Counted from the first letter of the stretch, positions 1 to 7,644 are shown. The stretch is 17,847 nucleotides of DNA from Methanobacteriota archaeon (GCA_030837265.1 JAUPKV010000440.1:1-17847); one strand, 5' to 3'. Numbers and translations are program-made. Notes: generated from the sequence alone by a model not told the origin.

Positions 1-259
1 AAATCACCTCTCCACCCGGTTTGAAGTTTGGACTCAAAATGTAGAAGCCAGTGAAATTACTTAATTCAGGATTATTGTGCTCAATTGGTAATTGTAAATA
101 ATAGTGATGACTATCCGGTGGCATTTCAGGGTAGTAACTGCCAGCAGCAAGCCTTCCAGTAGGTACAGCTGTAAACTCTCGATATTCGTACAAGCCGTAT
201 ACAAGACCTGCAGCAAGGATGGTTAATATAAGGAATATAAATAGCTTAGCTTTCTTCAT
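1..259 (-). CDS. Hypothetical membrane-anchored protein, 3' end cut off by the window
   Basis: An open frame reads from an ATG at 259 leftward off the window edge, giving about 86 residues with no stop. The product begins with a short basic stretch (MKKAK) and a hydrophobic segment of roughly 17 residues (about 5-22), so it looks like a signal anchor or signal peptide. A hydrophilic exterior part follows, rich in Tyr, His and Pro (for example PEMPPDSHHYY). No catalytic motif is visible in the part seen, and I do not recognise the family. No clear Shine-Dalgarno sequence precedes the ATG. A weak TATA-like stretch near 285-296 would put transcription start close to the start codon. The call rests on the typical N-terminal architecture and the uninterrupted frame. 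Confidence 0.6.
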   Translation of the reverse strand, partial: MKKAKLFIFLILTILAAGLVYGLYEYREFTAVPTGRLAAGSYYPEMPPDSHHYYLQLPIEHNNPELSNFTGFYILSPNFKPGGEVI

Positions 260-483
260 TGCAACATAGTACAGTTAACTGCCACTTTGATAAACATATC
301 CATAAAACGTACTTTTACTGAGATTATATTTGGTAGCACCTGTTTTTCTCTACAATCAATCTTTCTGCTTCTATTTTCCGAGGAAAATGGAGTCGAGATA
401 AAAATCGATTATAAAAACAAACTTTAAATACCTGTGAAATAATAGACAACTTAGCCAGTGAACCCCCGTCTCTGGTCAAATTA

Positions 484-744
484 TTGCAATGTTTTTTCTG
501 GATGGCGATGTTAGTGGTACATGCTTTAGTAACTTTAGCCTTGGAATATACGGAATTCCAAAGTGAGAGGATGAAAAGCCCGACATGCGTGGAGATAATG
601 TTACAAAAAGAAAAGGTTTTAGAAGAGATCATAAGAATAGCAGAAATGAACTTACATATTGTGCGGATGTTTAAACCGGCTGAAGGGACTAAATGTGATT
701 GTGACTATTGTACGCAATCAAAGGTCTTACCCGATATGATATAA
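484..744 (+). CDS. Doubtful small ORF ending in a Cys-rich CDCDYC motif
   Basis: An 86-residue frame opens at TTG 484 with an in-frame ATG at 502. The frame is open further upstream without a start, back to a stop at 412. The product has a hydrophobic stretch (about residues 7-20), then an amphipathic helix-like part rich in Lys, Glu and Ile, and ends with a CDCDYC cluster followed by about ten residues. The C-terminal half looks protein-like and could bind a metal, but no ribosome-binding site or family supports it. It could be a small unknown gene, the 3' remnant of a decayed gene (the open frame extends past any good start), or chance. An overlapping minus-strand frame (324-632) looks no better. 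Confidence is low. Confidence 0.28.
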   Translation: MQCFFWMAMLVVHALVTLALEYTEFQSERMKSPTCVEIMLQKEKVLEEIIRIAEMNLHIVRMFKPAEGTKCDCDYCTQSKVLPDMI

Positions 745-781
745 GTAACTTCATTTCTTTGATTTATCCTCTATTTATTTT

Positions 782-1288
782 TTAATAATTATGTTTGACG
801 GTTATAGTTCCATTACTTGATGTACGGTTCTGTATGAGAATCAGTTCTCTTTGAGGATTGCCAACTAGGGTTGTGTTGTTCGCAACTGTTGTACTTGAAT
901 TATTTGTCGATATTATATTCAATTTAGAAGCTGATTGAGAACCTGACTGTACAGGCGTATTTTGATAAGAGTTATTGAAATTGATTGAAGTGTATGTCTG
1001 TTCACTCGCTTCTCTTTCAGCTGGCTGCGGTGGTTTTACATAAGTTGCATTAACAATTCTCGGGGAGGCTATGTTCTCAGGATCTTCAATTGATTCGTTA
1101 ATTTCGGTTTTGTTAGCAGGATATACTTGCACGTTGGATTCTGGCGTTAGATTACCAGTTAAGTTTGGAGCTTGTTGAGGTACATTTGTCATATTTTTGG
1201 TTGTATTTGAAGTCCCGGAACAACCGGATACTACAATAATTACAAAAGTGATTAACAATGCTAGAATGACATTTACTGTTTTTGCCAT
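782..1288 (-). CDS. Secreted lipoprotein, Asn/Thr-rich, unknown function
   Basis: The 168-residue product starts with a short basic N-terminus and a hydrophobic stretch of about 15 residues, then the lipobox VVSGC with Cys at residue 23. This predicts cleavage and lipid attachment on the outer face of the membrane. The mature part is low-complexity, rich in Asn, Thr, Ser and Pro, and has many N-X-S/T sequons (for example NNSS, NNTT, NRTS) that could be N-glycosylated, as is usual for exported archaeal proteins. No enzymatic domain is visible. The start is supported by an AGAGGAAGG ribosome-binding site a few bases upstream. The gene stands alone, reading away from the regulator at 1743. Function unknown; a small surface or cell-envelope lipoprotein is the safest description. 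Confidence 0.8.
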   Translation of the reverse strand: MAKTVNVILALLITFVIIVVSGCSGTSNTTKNMTNVPQQAPNLTGNLTPESNVQVYPANKTEINESIEDPENIASPRIVNATYVKPPQPAEREASEQTYTSINFNNSYQNTPVQSGSQSASKLNIISTNNSSTTVANNTTLVGNPQRELILIQNRTSSNGTITVKHNY

Positions 1289-1359
1289 TTACCTTCCTCT
1301 TAATGTTAATAGTTTATTAAGACAATAAGATTTAATCGTTGCACCTTTTGAATACATTG

Positions 1360-1393
1360 TTCTAATTTTCAGGAGGAAAACCTGGAATTAGAA
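1360..1393. repeat. Imperfect inverted repeat in divergent intergenic region
   Basis: The outer arms TTCTAATT (1360-1367) and AATTAGAA (1386-1393) are perfect. Inner CAGG (1370-1373) pairs with CCTG (1381-1384), leaving a small bulge and a 7-base loop. It may be an operator or an RNA hairpin. It lies between two divergently transcribed genes, about 70 bases upstream of the lipoprotein start. Confidence 0.45.
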
Positions 1394-1646
1394 TCATCAA
1401 AATAATATTTTTCTTATTTTAAATATTCCAAAATTGACTATAACTATTTATTCTGAATAAAATAATTCTAAATGTCAATTTTTGCAATCCTCTCAGAAAA
1501 ATAGATGTTAAATAACATTTTGAAATTAAGTTACTGAATAGAGGGTTTTTTTTGAAGAAAACGTCACCTATTCAAAAAAAAATAAATGAAAATTCTGGAA
1601 GTCTATAACCGTAAGGGAAAAGTATATTAGTAACTAATTTTTTACC

Positions 1647-1656
1647 TTTTATATAC
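1647..1656 (+). promoter_or_regulatory. TATA box for the winged-helix regulator
   Basis: The stretch TTTTATATAC matches the archaeal TATA consensus. Transcription would begin about 25 bases downstream, giving a leader of roughly 60 bases before the ATG at 1743. Confidence 0.45.
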
Positions 1657-1742
1657 AAACGATTATATTTTATTTTTTCTGGGATTGTCTCGTTTTTCGA
1701 ATATCTGAAGGGAGCTGCAGGTATACTATTCAGGTGCATAAT

Positions 1743-2528
1743 ATGGAAAATTCTCTATTAGATCTGATTCTTCTATCTGAAAAAAGGACTAATGTACTTC
1801 TCCTTCTGCTTGAAGGACCAAAGGACATAGAAACTATTAAAAAGAGGCTTAATGCCAGTGCAACATCGGTTCAACCTCAAGTTAAAAAGCTTAAGGAACA
1901 ACACCTTGTAGTCCAGGAAAAGAACCTCTACTGCCTCAGTGAAATAGGGAAAATTATAGCTGAAAAAATGAAGCCCCTGATTGATACTATTTATGTCCTG
2001 GAGGAAAATGCGGATTATTGGGCAGATAGGGATCTGAGTGGTTTTCCACCTTTTTTCCGGAGTCGAATTCATGAATTAGGACACTGCACTTTAATCGAAT
2101 CCCAAATTGACCATATATTTGAACTCATCCCGGAGTATACGGAAAACGCTGAAAAAGCAAGACAACTAGAGGCTGTGATTCCTTATTTTCATCCTCTTTT
2201 TCCTTCCTTTTATCTTAAAATTGCCGAAAAAGGGGCGTCCGTATCGTTGATTCTTCCTGAGATGATTCTGAAGAGATGGGCAGAGGATTATAGGGAGCAA
2301 ACTGAGAAATTTATTGAAATGAAAAACTCTAAACTCTTTATCTGCTCTGATTGTGAAAGGATACCCGCCATTACGGCCGCAGATAATTTCATGGCAATAG
2401 CTCTTTTCCCAAAAAATGCGATGTTTGACCGGAAATATATTCTATGTTTTGAGCCCGGAGCAATTGACTGGGGAAAAAAACTATACGATTATTATGAACA
2501 GAGTGCTGAACGGATATTTGAGATATAG
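1743..2528 (+). CDS. Winged-helix transcriptional regulator, DUF1724/FilR1 type
   Basis: The roughly 261-residue protein has an N-terminal winged helix-turn-helix (about residues 1-75; the segment LSEKRTNVLLLLLEGPKDIETI starts the first helices and ASATSVQPQVKKLKEQHLV fits the recognition helix and wing). A C-terminal effector-like domain follows (about 125-255), of the DUF1724/FilR1-middle type common in Methanosarcina and other methanogens. Known family members regulate methanogenesis or filament genes; the ligand here is unknown. ATG 1743 is preferred because AGGTG lies 6 bases upstream. A GTG at 1734 would add three residues but has no site of its own. It is followed 218 bases later by an RDD membrane protein with its own promoter-like sequence, so the two may not be one transcript. 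Family confident, target inferred unknown. Confidence 0.85.
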   Translation: MENSLLDLILLSEKRTNVLLLLLEGPKDIETIKKRLNASATSVQPQVKKLKEQHLVVQEKNLYCLSEIGKIIAEKMKPLIDTIYVLEENADYWADRDLSGFPPFFRSRIHELGHCTLIESQIDHIFELIPEYTENAEKARQLEAVIPYFHPLFPSFYLKIAEKGASVSLILPEMILKRWAEDYREQTEKFIEMKNSKLFICSDCERIPAITAADNFMAIALFPKNAMFDRKYILCFEPGAIDWGKKLYDYYEQSAERIFEI

Positions 2529-2746
2529 GTCAGGACAGAGAATAAAGCACAGTGAAATTCCAGCATTCATTTGTTAAAAGGTTGAAAATTTACTATAATT
2601 GATCGGTCTGATAGAAACCGATTGGTTTAAGTGAAACAAAGTAGTTTGACCATTCGCGTGTTTTGAATGTCTAACGATGGTTTGCTCTTACGGATAATTT
2701 TATATTGAGACCTATCTAATGTATAAAATACCTTAGAGGGATAAGT
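2529..2746. promoter_or_regulatory. Intergenic region with TATA box and small overlapping inverted repeats
   Basis: A TATA-like box (ATTTTATATT, about 2697-2706) fits transcription of the RDD gene with a leader of about 20 bases. Upstream, ATCGGT (2602-2607) can pair with ACCGAT (2617-2622), and the overlapping AAACC (2615-2619) with GGTTT (2624-2628). These two pairings exclude each other. They may form a weak terminator for the regulator or a regulatory site. Confidence 0.35.
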
Positions 2747-3139
2747 GTGCAATGGTATTCAGGCTTTTTCAGGAGGTTTGTAGCCTCTATAATCGATGTC
2801 TTCGTAATTATCCTCTTCATCGTATTCATTCAGTTCATTTTAGGAATTATGGATGGTTCTTTTTTCAACATAGTTATCTTTCTTATGATTTGGAGTTATT
2901 TTGCTTTTCAGGAAAGTTCTTCCAGGAAGGGTACAGTAGGAAAGCAAGCCATGAATCTCATTGTAACCGATCTCGATGGGAATAAAATTTCCTTTATGCA
3001 GGCAACAAAGCGCTTCTTAGGGAAATTCCTGGCGGCAGTTCCTTTCTTTGCGGGATTCCTGATGATGTTCTTTACTAAAAAAAAGCAGGCCCTTCACGAT
3101 ATTATCGCAAAGACCCTTGTGTTTATCCAGGAAGATTGA
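2747..3139 (+). CDS. RDD family integral membrane protein
   Basis: The 130-residue protein has the RDD layout. An N-terminal YSGFFRRFVASIIDVF segment carries the conserved Arg and Asp at the edge of the first membrane helix. A second hydrophobic helix covers about residues 38-55. The sequence KGTVGKQAMNLIVTDLDGNKISFMQATKRFLGK then contains the typical GK...D..G...S...A..R pattern, followed by another hydrophobic segment near residues 92-108 and a basic tail with HDIIAKT. It sits in the cytoplasmic membrane. Some RDD proteins act as ion or solute transporters, but for most the substrate is unknown and none can be read here. The GTG start is supported by AGAGGG (2735-2740) six bases upstream. 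It converges on the ACT-domain gene. Confidence 0.85.
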   Translation: MQWYSGFFRRFVASIIDVFVIILFIVFIQFILGIMDGSFFNIVIFLMIWSYFAFQESSSRKGTVGKQAMNLIVTDLDGNKISFMQATKRFLGKFLAAVPFFAGFLMMFFTKKKQALHDIIAKTLVFIQED

Positions 3140-3144
3140 TCTCA

Positions 3145-3167
3145 GTTTGAGTCGTTTAGGTTCAAAC
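3145..3167 (+). terminator. Possible transcription terminator hairpin after the RDD gene
   Basis: GTTTGA (3145-3150) and TCAAAC (3162-3167) form a 6-bp stem with an 11-base loop just past the RDD stop codon, in the convergent junction. There is no strong T-run, so this is tentative. Confidence 0.25.
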
Positions 3168-3265
3168 TTCATAGTTGGGAGACAAATGTTTCTAAGCAAT
3201 TCTTTTAAGATTACTCTCCGTCTCTCGGCAGCACAAATATCTGTTTCAGTAAATACTTACTCCCT

Positions 3266-3748
3266 TTACCGAGGGCAAGTTGAGATCTTGTCAACAAGGT
3301 CTCCGGGGACTTTGCGGTCGGTAATGATTGTAAGTCTGGGGTTATCGGTAAGAAAGGGATCATCTGAGACTGCCTGACGAATGCTTACATTGTGTTTGGC
3401 GATCAGGCCGGCTACTTCAGCCAGGATGCCCACATGGGCGGCATTTTCCGGAATAATAATAATAACTCCTAATCCGAGAGAAGGGGCAACATCCCTCAGG
3501 AAGGGTATGGAATGGACATTTTTAAAAATAGTGCTCAGCAGTTCGTCCGAGACTATTGCTTTTGTGGTTGCATCGACAACGCGCCTATCCACACCTGCTT
3601 CTTTTGCAAGCTGGGTGTGTGCTATCTCAATACTTCCGGAAGTGACTTTTCCTTCCTCGTTAACCTGAAACCCGCGCTCGAAAAGCAATTTAAGCACTTT
3701 TACCTGCGCAGGATATTTTTCGAACTTTTTTAGTAATGGCTGCCACAT
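3266..3748 (-). CDS. ACT-domain regulator of amino-acid metabolism (COG2061-like), apparent C-terminal frameshift
   Basis: The 160-residue product has an N-terminal helix-turn-helix-like part (about 10-85, including IEIAHTQLAKEAGVDRRVVDATTKAI) and a C-terminal ACT domain (about 90-160, with GVIIIIPENAAHVGILAEVAGLIAKHNVSIRQAVSDD), which usually binds an amino acid. Archaeal proteins of this build are annotated as regulators of amino-acid metabolism. The frame stops after KISTCPR. Read one base shifted, the DNA continues as LPSVKGVSIY and a stop at 3246-3248, a natural ACT-domain C-terminus, so one base seems to be missing near 3278-3283. The start ATG at 3748 lacks an obvious Shine-Dalgarno sequence. 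A TATA-like AAAGTATATC (3774-3783, minus strand) would give a very short leader. It is divergent from the YkgJ gene across a palindrome. Confidence 0.82.
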   Translation of the reverse strand: MWQPLLKKFEKYPAQVKVLKLLFERGFQVNEEGKVTSGSIEIAHTQLAKEAGVDRRVVDATTKAIVSDELLSTIFKNVHSIPFLRDVAPSLGLGVIIIIPENAAHVGILAEVAGLIAKHNVSIRQAVSDDPFLTDNPRLTIITDRKVPGDLVDKISTCPR

Positions 3749-3792
3749 ATAAACTTAATTAAAATCAGTTCCTGATATACTTTATTATTATA

Positions 3793-3821
3793 ACAGAAAA
3801 ATATGCTTTTTATTTTTCTGT
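3793..3821. promoter_or_regulatory. Perfect 11-bp inverted repeat in divergent promoter region (putative operator)
   Basis: The arms ACAGAAAAATA (3793-3803) and TATTTTTCTGT (3811-3821) are perfect, separated by 7 bases. The site lies between a TATA-like box for the leftward ACT gene (3774-3783) and one for the rightward YkgJ gene (about 3833-3842), a position suited to control of both. A hairpin role is less likely because it should lie upstream of both predicted transcription starts. Confidence 0.6.
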
Positions 3822-3903
3822 ATCATTTAAGTCTATATTATTCGAAGATGGATCATCTACCTCAAATTTAAGCTCTTAGCTAATTTTCAAGCGCGTTAAC
3901 TTG

Positions 3904-4665
3904 ATGTACCTGCAAGATAAGAATTCTTTTATGACAATTTCCAGTTCGGGTGATCAACAAAAAACCGAAAAGACGAACTTCCAGCTCCTGCTTATTGACA
4001 ACCTCAAACAGGAAATAGAATCAGCTCGCAAACTGGACTCGGAAAAACTTGTATTGGAAATCGGAAAAATCGGTTTTTCCTGCCTTCACTGTGGAAAATG
4101 CTGCAGGCAGGCTTTTGGGGATAACAGGGTAATGTTAATCCCTCCCGAAATTGAGAAAATCAGGGAATTCACGGGTCTCTCGAAACTTGAGCTTGCAGGA
4201 CCTTATGTACCTGAACCACATCTTGAAACCTCTCAACATGATGAACCAGGAGACGGAGAGGGCAGAACTGAAGACAATATTCATGTATTTGGGTGGGCAC
4301 TCAGGCGTAAAACAAATGGTGACTGCATCTTCTATGATGAAAGCACATGCAGATGCAGGATTTACCCGGTGCGTCCAATGCTCTGCAAGACCTATCCTTT
4401 TTATCTCGAAGAGCTAAAATTGTGTACCTGTGAGTGTGAAGGTCTTGGGAATCCAATCTCTCCGGAAGACAGCCGAAAACTGGCAGAAAAGCTCCTCCGC
4501 AGATATGTCTCGGAGCTTGAGGACGTGCTGGCAGTATATGAAAATTATGTAGACTTCAAGAGGGGTGACCACGGCCCTGAACATGTAAAAGAGAATTTGG
4601 GGAAAGGTGGATATATTTATGTAGTCCACGATAGCACAGGAGCCACTATTATTGTGGAGAGATAA
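3904..4665 (+). CDS. YkgJ/UPF0153-type cysteine-cluster protein (putative Fe-S or zinc protein)
   Basis: The 253-residue protein carries the hallmark CLHCGKCC (Cys near residues 60, 63, 66, 67), followed by CIFYDESTCRCRIYPVRPMLCKTYPF and CTCECEG. This is the cysteine pattern of the YkgJ-like cluster family (PF03692 type), thought to bind a metal or Fe-S cluster. Its biochemical role is generally unknown. The extra residues before the first Cys and the C-terminal 60 residues are hydrophilic. ATG 3904 was chosen over the adjacent TTG 3901. An ATG at 3931 is possible, and no upstream option has a good ribosome-binding site. It is transcribed away from the ACT-domain regulator and may share the palindromic operator at 3793-3821, which is an inference. 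Confidence 0.85.
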   Translation: MYLQDKNSFMTISSSGDQQKTEKTNFQLLLIDNLKQEIESARKLDSEKLVLEIGKIGFSCLHCGKCCRQAFGDNRVMLIPPEIEKIREFTGLSKLELAGPYVPEPHLETSQHDEPGDGEGRTEDNIHVFGWALRRKTNGDCIFYDESTCRCRIYPVRPMLCKTYPFYLEELKLCTCECEGLGNPISPEDSRKLAEKLLRRYVSELEDVLAVYENYVDFKRGDHGPEHVKENLGKGGYIYVVHDSTGATIIVER

Positions 4666-4824
4666 TAACCTAATATAAAGTTATTTAATTGTTTATTAAT
4701 TATTATTTTATATTGACTAAATTTCCGCTGAATCCCCGCATGGGGTCTTCTACTTCATCACTCTCCTAACAATAATACAAAAACATCAATTAGATTTATT
4801 TATTAGAAAGTGGTGTTATTCCGC
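4666..4824 (+). promoter_or_regulatory. Promoter region of the dehydratase gene with CCCC/GGGG hairpin
   Basis: TATA-like sequences occur at 4706-4715 (TTTTATATTG) and at about 4794-4805. Just downstream of the first, CCCC (4735-4738) GCAT GGGG (4743-4746) can form a short GC stem in otherwise AT-rich DNA, near the predicted transcription start. It may be an operator or leader hairpin. I cannot tell which TATA is used. Confidence 0.35.
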
Positions 4825-6120
4825 ATGAGCGGAATGTCTGGTAATGAAAATCGTCCGATGACAATTTCGGAAAAAATCTTCTCGAAAGCCGCCGGAAGTT
4901 CAGTAAAAGCCGGGGATTTCGTGCTGGCAAACGTAGACCTGGCAATGACGCATGATATTACAGGTCCGCTAGCAGTCCAGGGCTTTTACGAGATAATGAG
5001 AGACAAAGAAGAAAAAAAAGTTTGGGACCCTAAGAAAATAGTGATCGTGTTTGATCACCAGGTTCCTGCGGATTCCATTAACTCTGCAGCAAATCATATA
5101 ATGCTCAGAAAGTTTGCTGAGGAGCAGGGAATTTTAAATTACGACGTTTATGAAGGAGTATGCCATCAAGTTCTCCCGGAAAAAGGGCATGTTCTGCCAG
5201 GTGATCTTATAGTTGGCTCTGACTCGCATACATGTGCATATGGTGCCCTGGGGGCATTTTCTACAGGTATAGGATCTACGGATATGGCAGCTGTTTTTGC
5301 CACAGGTAAACTCTGGTTTAGAGTACCCGATACTTTCCGTTTTGAAGTAAAAGGCAATTTGCCGGAACGAGTTTACTCAAAAGACCTCATCCTTCATCTG
5401 ATTGGTGATGTCGGGGTAGAAGGTGCCAGGTATATGGCTGCCGAATTTGCGGGCTCAACAATCCGTTCTCTGTCTATTCCGGAGCGCATGACCATTTCCA
5501 ATATGGCAATCGAAATGGGGGGAAAAGCAGGCATAATAGAAGCCGATGAAGTAACTGCAGCTTACCTCAAAGAGAGGGTTCTATACTACGAATTTGATCC
5601 ATACTGGAAATCCGATGAAGGTGCGGAATATATTGCAACCCGTTACTATGATGTATCGGATCTGGAGCCTCAGGTTGCCTGCCCTCATAATGTTGATAAC
5701 GTAAAACCTGTAACTGAGGTCGAGGGTATCAAACTTGACCAGATCTTCGTTGGTTCCTGTACTAATGGCAGGTTCGAAGATATCAAAATAATGGCAGATA
5801 TTATGGGCGATGAGCCGGTAGCAAAAGGCGTGCGTTTGCTTGTAGTCCCCGCCTCAAGGACAGAATACATGAAGCTGTTAAAGGCTGGATATATAGAAAA
5901 GCTTATGAATGCAGGCGCAATCGTGGAATCCCCCTGCTGCGGGCCCTGTAGGGGTGGTTCTTTCGGGCTACTTGGTGCAGGAGAAGTTGGTCTGGCAACC
6001 TCTAACCGTAATTTCAAAGGTAGGGAAGGGAGCCCGGAGTCCTTTGTGTATCTCTCTTCGCCCGCTACTGCAGGAGCATCAGCTCTGACAGGAGAAATAA
6101 CTGATCCTAGAAAGGTTTAA
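4825..6120 (+). CDS. Aconitase-family dehydratase large subunit (3-isopropylmalate dehydratase / homoaconitase)
   Basis: This is the roughly 431-residue catalytic large subunit of a two-subunit hydro-lyase that isomerises isopropylmalate (leucine synthesis) or homocitrate-type acids (coenzyme B synthesis in methanogens). Visible family motifs are [41 protein letters not shown] and SPCCGPC. The last two supply the three Cys ligands of the 4Fe-4S cluster (near residues 312, 372 and 375). Length is normal for LeuC/HacA. Substrate choice in methanogen enzymes depends largely on the small subunit, which is not in this window, so leuC and hacA cannot be separated here. ATG 4825 has GTGGTG upstream; MTISEKIF at 4858 matches the usual family N-terminus and is a real alternative. 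hisE follows 55 bases later. Confidence 0.9.
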   Translation: MSGMSGNENRPMTISEKIFSKAAGSSVKAGDFVLANVDLAMTHDITGPLAVQGFYEIMRDKEEKKVWDPKKIVIVFDHQVPADSINSAANHIMLRKFAEEQGILNYDVYEGVCHQVLPEKGHVLPGDLIVGSDSHTCAYGALGAFSTGIGSTDMAAVFATGKLWFRVPDTFRFEVKGNLPERVYSKDLILHLIGDVGVEGARYMAAEFAGSTIRSLSIPERMTISNMAIEMGGKAGIIEADEVTAAYLKERVLYYEFDPYWKSDEGAEYIATRYYDVSDLEPQVACPHNVDNVKPVTEVEGIKLDQIFVGSCTNGRFEDIKIMADIMGDEPVAKGVRLLVVPASRTEYMKLLKAGYIEKLMNAGAIVESPCCGPCRGGSFGLLGAGEVGLATSNRNFKGREGSPESFVYLSSPATAGASALTGEITDPRKV

Positions 6121-6175
6121 AAACCTCGATTTATTTTTTTAAAATTTTGCACTTTTCGATAAAACAGGTGTTAAA

Positions 6176-6490
6176 ATGTCGGATGCTGATTTATCAATCC
6201 TTAACAAAGTATACGAGATTATTCTGGACAGAAAACAGAATTATGACGAACGTTCATATGTCTGCAAGCTTATGAATCACCCAAAGGGTGTGAACAAGAT
6301 CCTTGAAAAAGTCGGAGAGGAATCTATTGAAACTATTCTTGCGGTCAGGAATGAAGACCATAAAGAGATCATCTCAGAAAGTTCAGACCTGATCTTTCAT
6401 CTTCTGGTGTTACTCGCAGCAAATAATATTACCCTTGATGAAATAGCAGCCGAGCTAACTGCCCGACATGAAAGCATGAAAAGGAATTAA
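6176..6490 (+). CDS. hisE: Phosphoribosyl-ATP pyrophosphatase
   Basis: The 104-residue protein is a stand-alone HisE of the all-alpha NTP pyrophosphatase superfamily. It hydrolyses phosphoribosyl-ATP to phosphoribosyl-AMP and pyrophosphate, the second step of histidine synthesis. The metal-binding signature is clear: KVGEESIE near residues 42-49, then [14 protein letters not shown] near 68-81, supplying the Glu and Asp ligands. Length is typical for the unfused enzyme. The start ATG has AGGTG six bases upstream. It lies downstream of the dehydratase large subunit in the same direction, though the T-rich 55-base gap (a run of T at about 6130-6138) could end or restart transcription. It converges on the CBS-domain regulator. 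Confident. Confidence 0.95.
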   Translation: MSDADLSILNKVYEIILDRKQNYDERSYVCKLMNHPKGVNKILEKVGEESIETILAVRNEDHKEIISESSDLIFHLLVLLAANNITLDEIAAELTARHESMKRN

Positions 6491-6491
6491 T

Positions 6492-6532
6492 GTTATTTAA
6501 AAAAATAAAAAAAATGTGTGAAATCCGATTTC
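6492..6532 (-). terminator. Terminator-like hairpin plus U-tract for the CBS regulator
   Basis: On the minus strand, a GAAATC/GATTTC inverted repeat (6520-6532) overlapping the regulator's stop codon is followed within a few bases by long T runs (complement of the A-rich stretch 6499-6514). Oligo-U tracts terminate archaeal RNA polymerase, so this fits termination between the convergent hisE and regulator genes. Confidence 0.5.
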
Positions 6533-7406
6533 AATAGACTGCAAGTTCGTTCAGGACATCGGTTTTCGACAGCGTCCCCTTGGGTACGCCGTTGATTGTA
6601 ACAATAAGCCTTCCCACATTATACTTATGGAAGAGTTTGACTACATCGTAGAGCTGCATATCCCCATCAACAGTAATCAGCTCCTTTGTCATGATATCTT
6701 TAACTTTAACGTTCGGTTTTCCCTGAGCAATGGCATGGGCAATGTCCGTATATGTAATTATCCCGACGATTTTTCCCTTGTCCTCAACAGGTGCTCCATG
6801 TACATTATTTCTGATAAAAAGTCTGGTTGCTTCCTGAATGCTGGCATTTAAATTCACAAGCAGTGGGGGGTATTTCATATAATGTTTTACATGCTTTTTA
6901 GGAAGAGATACCATTTCGGTAATATTGAATAGAATAGCGTTGCTAGTGTCATCCCTTCCTGTGACTTCCCCACGGATTATCAGACGGTTTACAGGTGTTG
7001 GGCCAACCTGAATCTTATCGTCAATTATGAAGTCTTTAATGTTTCCTATCACGCGTACAACTCCGTTACAGGCGTCGGGATTCCTGACGGTAGTAAAACT
7101 GATTTCAGCGGCAGTGGTACCATTGACAATAAAGTTGTTTCTGTAAAGTGGGACAACAGTCTCATTTTTAAGCTGCTGAATGCGCAAGGACTCGTATGCT
7201 GAACCTGTAGGTTTATATCCTCCTTTTGGTCCGGGGACTCCTTCCACCAGCCCCAGAGCTTTTAATAACTGCATCTGGTTGCGGATGGTTCCAGGATTAC
7301 GCTGGATAAGCTCGGCAATCTCTTCCCCCTTAATTGCTCTATCCTTTTGCCGCTGAAGGTTAATTAATGCGATTATTATGTCTTTTTGAATTGGAGTGAG
7401 TTCCAT
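6531..7406 (-). CDS. Winged-helix transcriptional regulator with two C-terminal CBS domains
   Basis: The 291-residue protein begins with an HrcA-like winged helix (about 1-75, including IKGEEIAELIQRNPGTIRNQMQLLKALGLVEG). A middle beta-rich region follows (about 85-175). The C-terminus is a tandem pair of CBS domains: first about 178-232 with VHGAPVEDKGKIVGIITYTDIAHAIA, second about 237-291 with VGRLIVTINGVPKGTLSKTDVLNELA. CBS pairs usually sense adenosine nucleotides or S-adenosylmethionine, so this is probably a metabolite-sensing DNA-binding regulator; its ligand and targets are unknown. The ATG has GGTGG upstream, with TATA-like AT stretches and a CCTTATAAGG palindrome at 7431-7440 just beyond. 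It is divergent from the Nog1-like GTPase. Older annotations may call such proteins IMP dehydrogenase-related because of the CBS domains. Confidence 0.88.
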   Translation of the reverse strand: MELTPIQKDIIIALINLQRQKDRAIKGEEIAELIQRNPGTIRNQMQLLKALGLVEGVPGPKGGYKPTGSAYESLRIQQLKNETVVPLYRNNFIVNGTTAAEISFTTVRNPDACNGVVRVIGNIKDFIIDDKIQVGPTPVNRLIIRGEVTGRDDTSNAILFNITEMVSLPKKHVKHYMKYPPLLVNLNASIQEATRLFIRNNVHGAPVEDKGKIVGIITYTDIAHAIAQGKPNVKVKDIMTKELITVDGDMQLYDVVKLFHKYNVGRLIVTINGVPKGTLSKTDVLNELAVY

Positions 7407-7430
7407 ACTTCCACCATCAATTTAATATAC

Positions 7431-7504
7431 CCTTATAAGGATGATGTATGACATGAGACGGGCAAAATCTGTGCAACTATAATCTTCCATAATTAATGAT
7501 TATA
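7431..7504. promoter_or_regulatory. Divergent promoter region with short palindromes
   Basis: CCTTATAAGG (7431-7440) is a perfect 10-bp palindrome close to the CBS-regulator start and may act as its TATA/operator element. TATAATC (7478-7484) and GATTATA (7498-7504) form a second inverted pair, 20 bp centre to centre. Both lie in AT-rich DNA, so chance matches are possible. Confidence 0.3.
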
Positions 7505-7644
7505 ATTCCCATTACAATTACTATTACAAATATAAAAAGAGTCCGGTACTCTTTTGAACATCCAGCTGGTTTTATGCTTTATATTAATTTTGATTTCATA
7601 TTATAATGACAAATCTAAGCGTATTATTTTGTTAAGAACCTTCA

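Larger units (their letters stand above)
1289..1742. other. AT-rich divergent intergenic region with promoter and imperfect hairpin
   Basis: About 450 bases without a credible gene separate the lipoprotein (leftward) from the winged-helix regulator (rightward). It is very AT-rich. Visible elements are a TATA-like box at 1647-1656 for the rightward gene and an imperfect inverted repeat at 1360-1393. No RNA gene was recognised. Confidence 0.6.

Noticed and set aside
415..744. Remnant of an IS1634-like transposase C-terminus
   Set aside because: A few residues around SLVKLLQCF loosely recall such transposases, but the downstream text does not follow, and no terminal inverted repeats or target duplications are visible.
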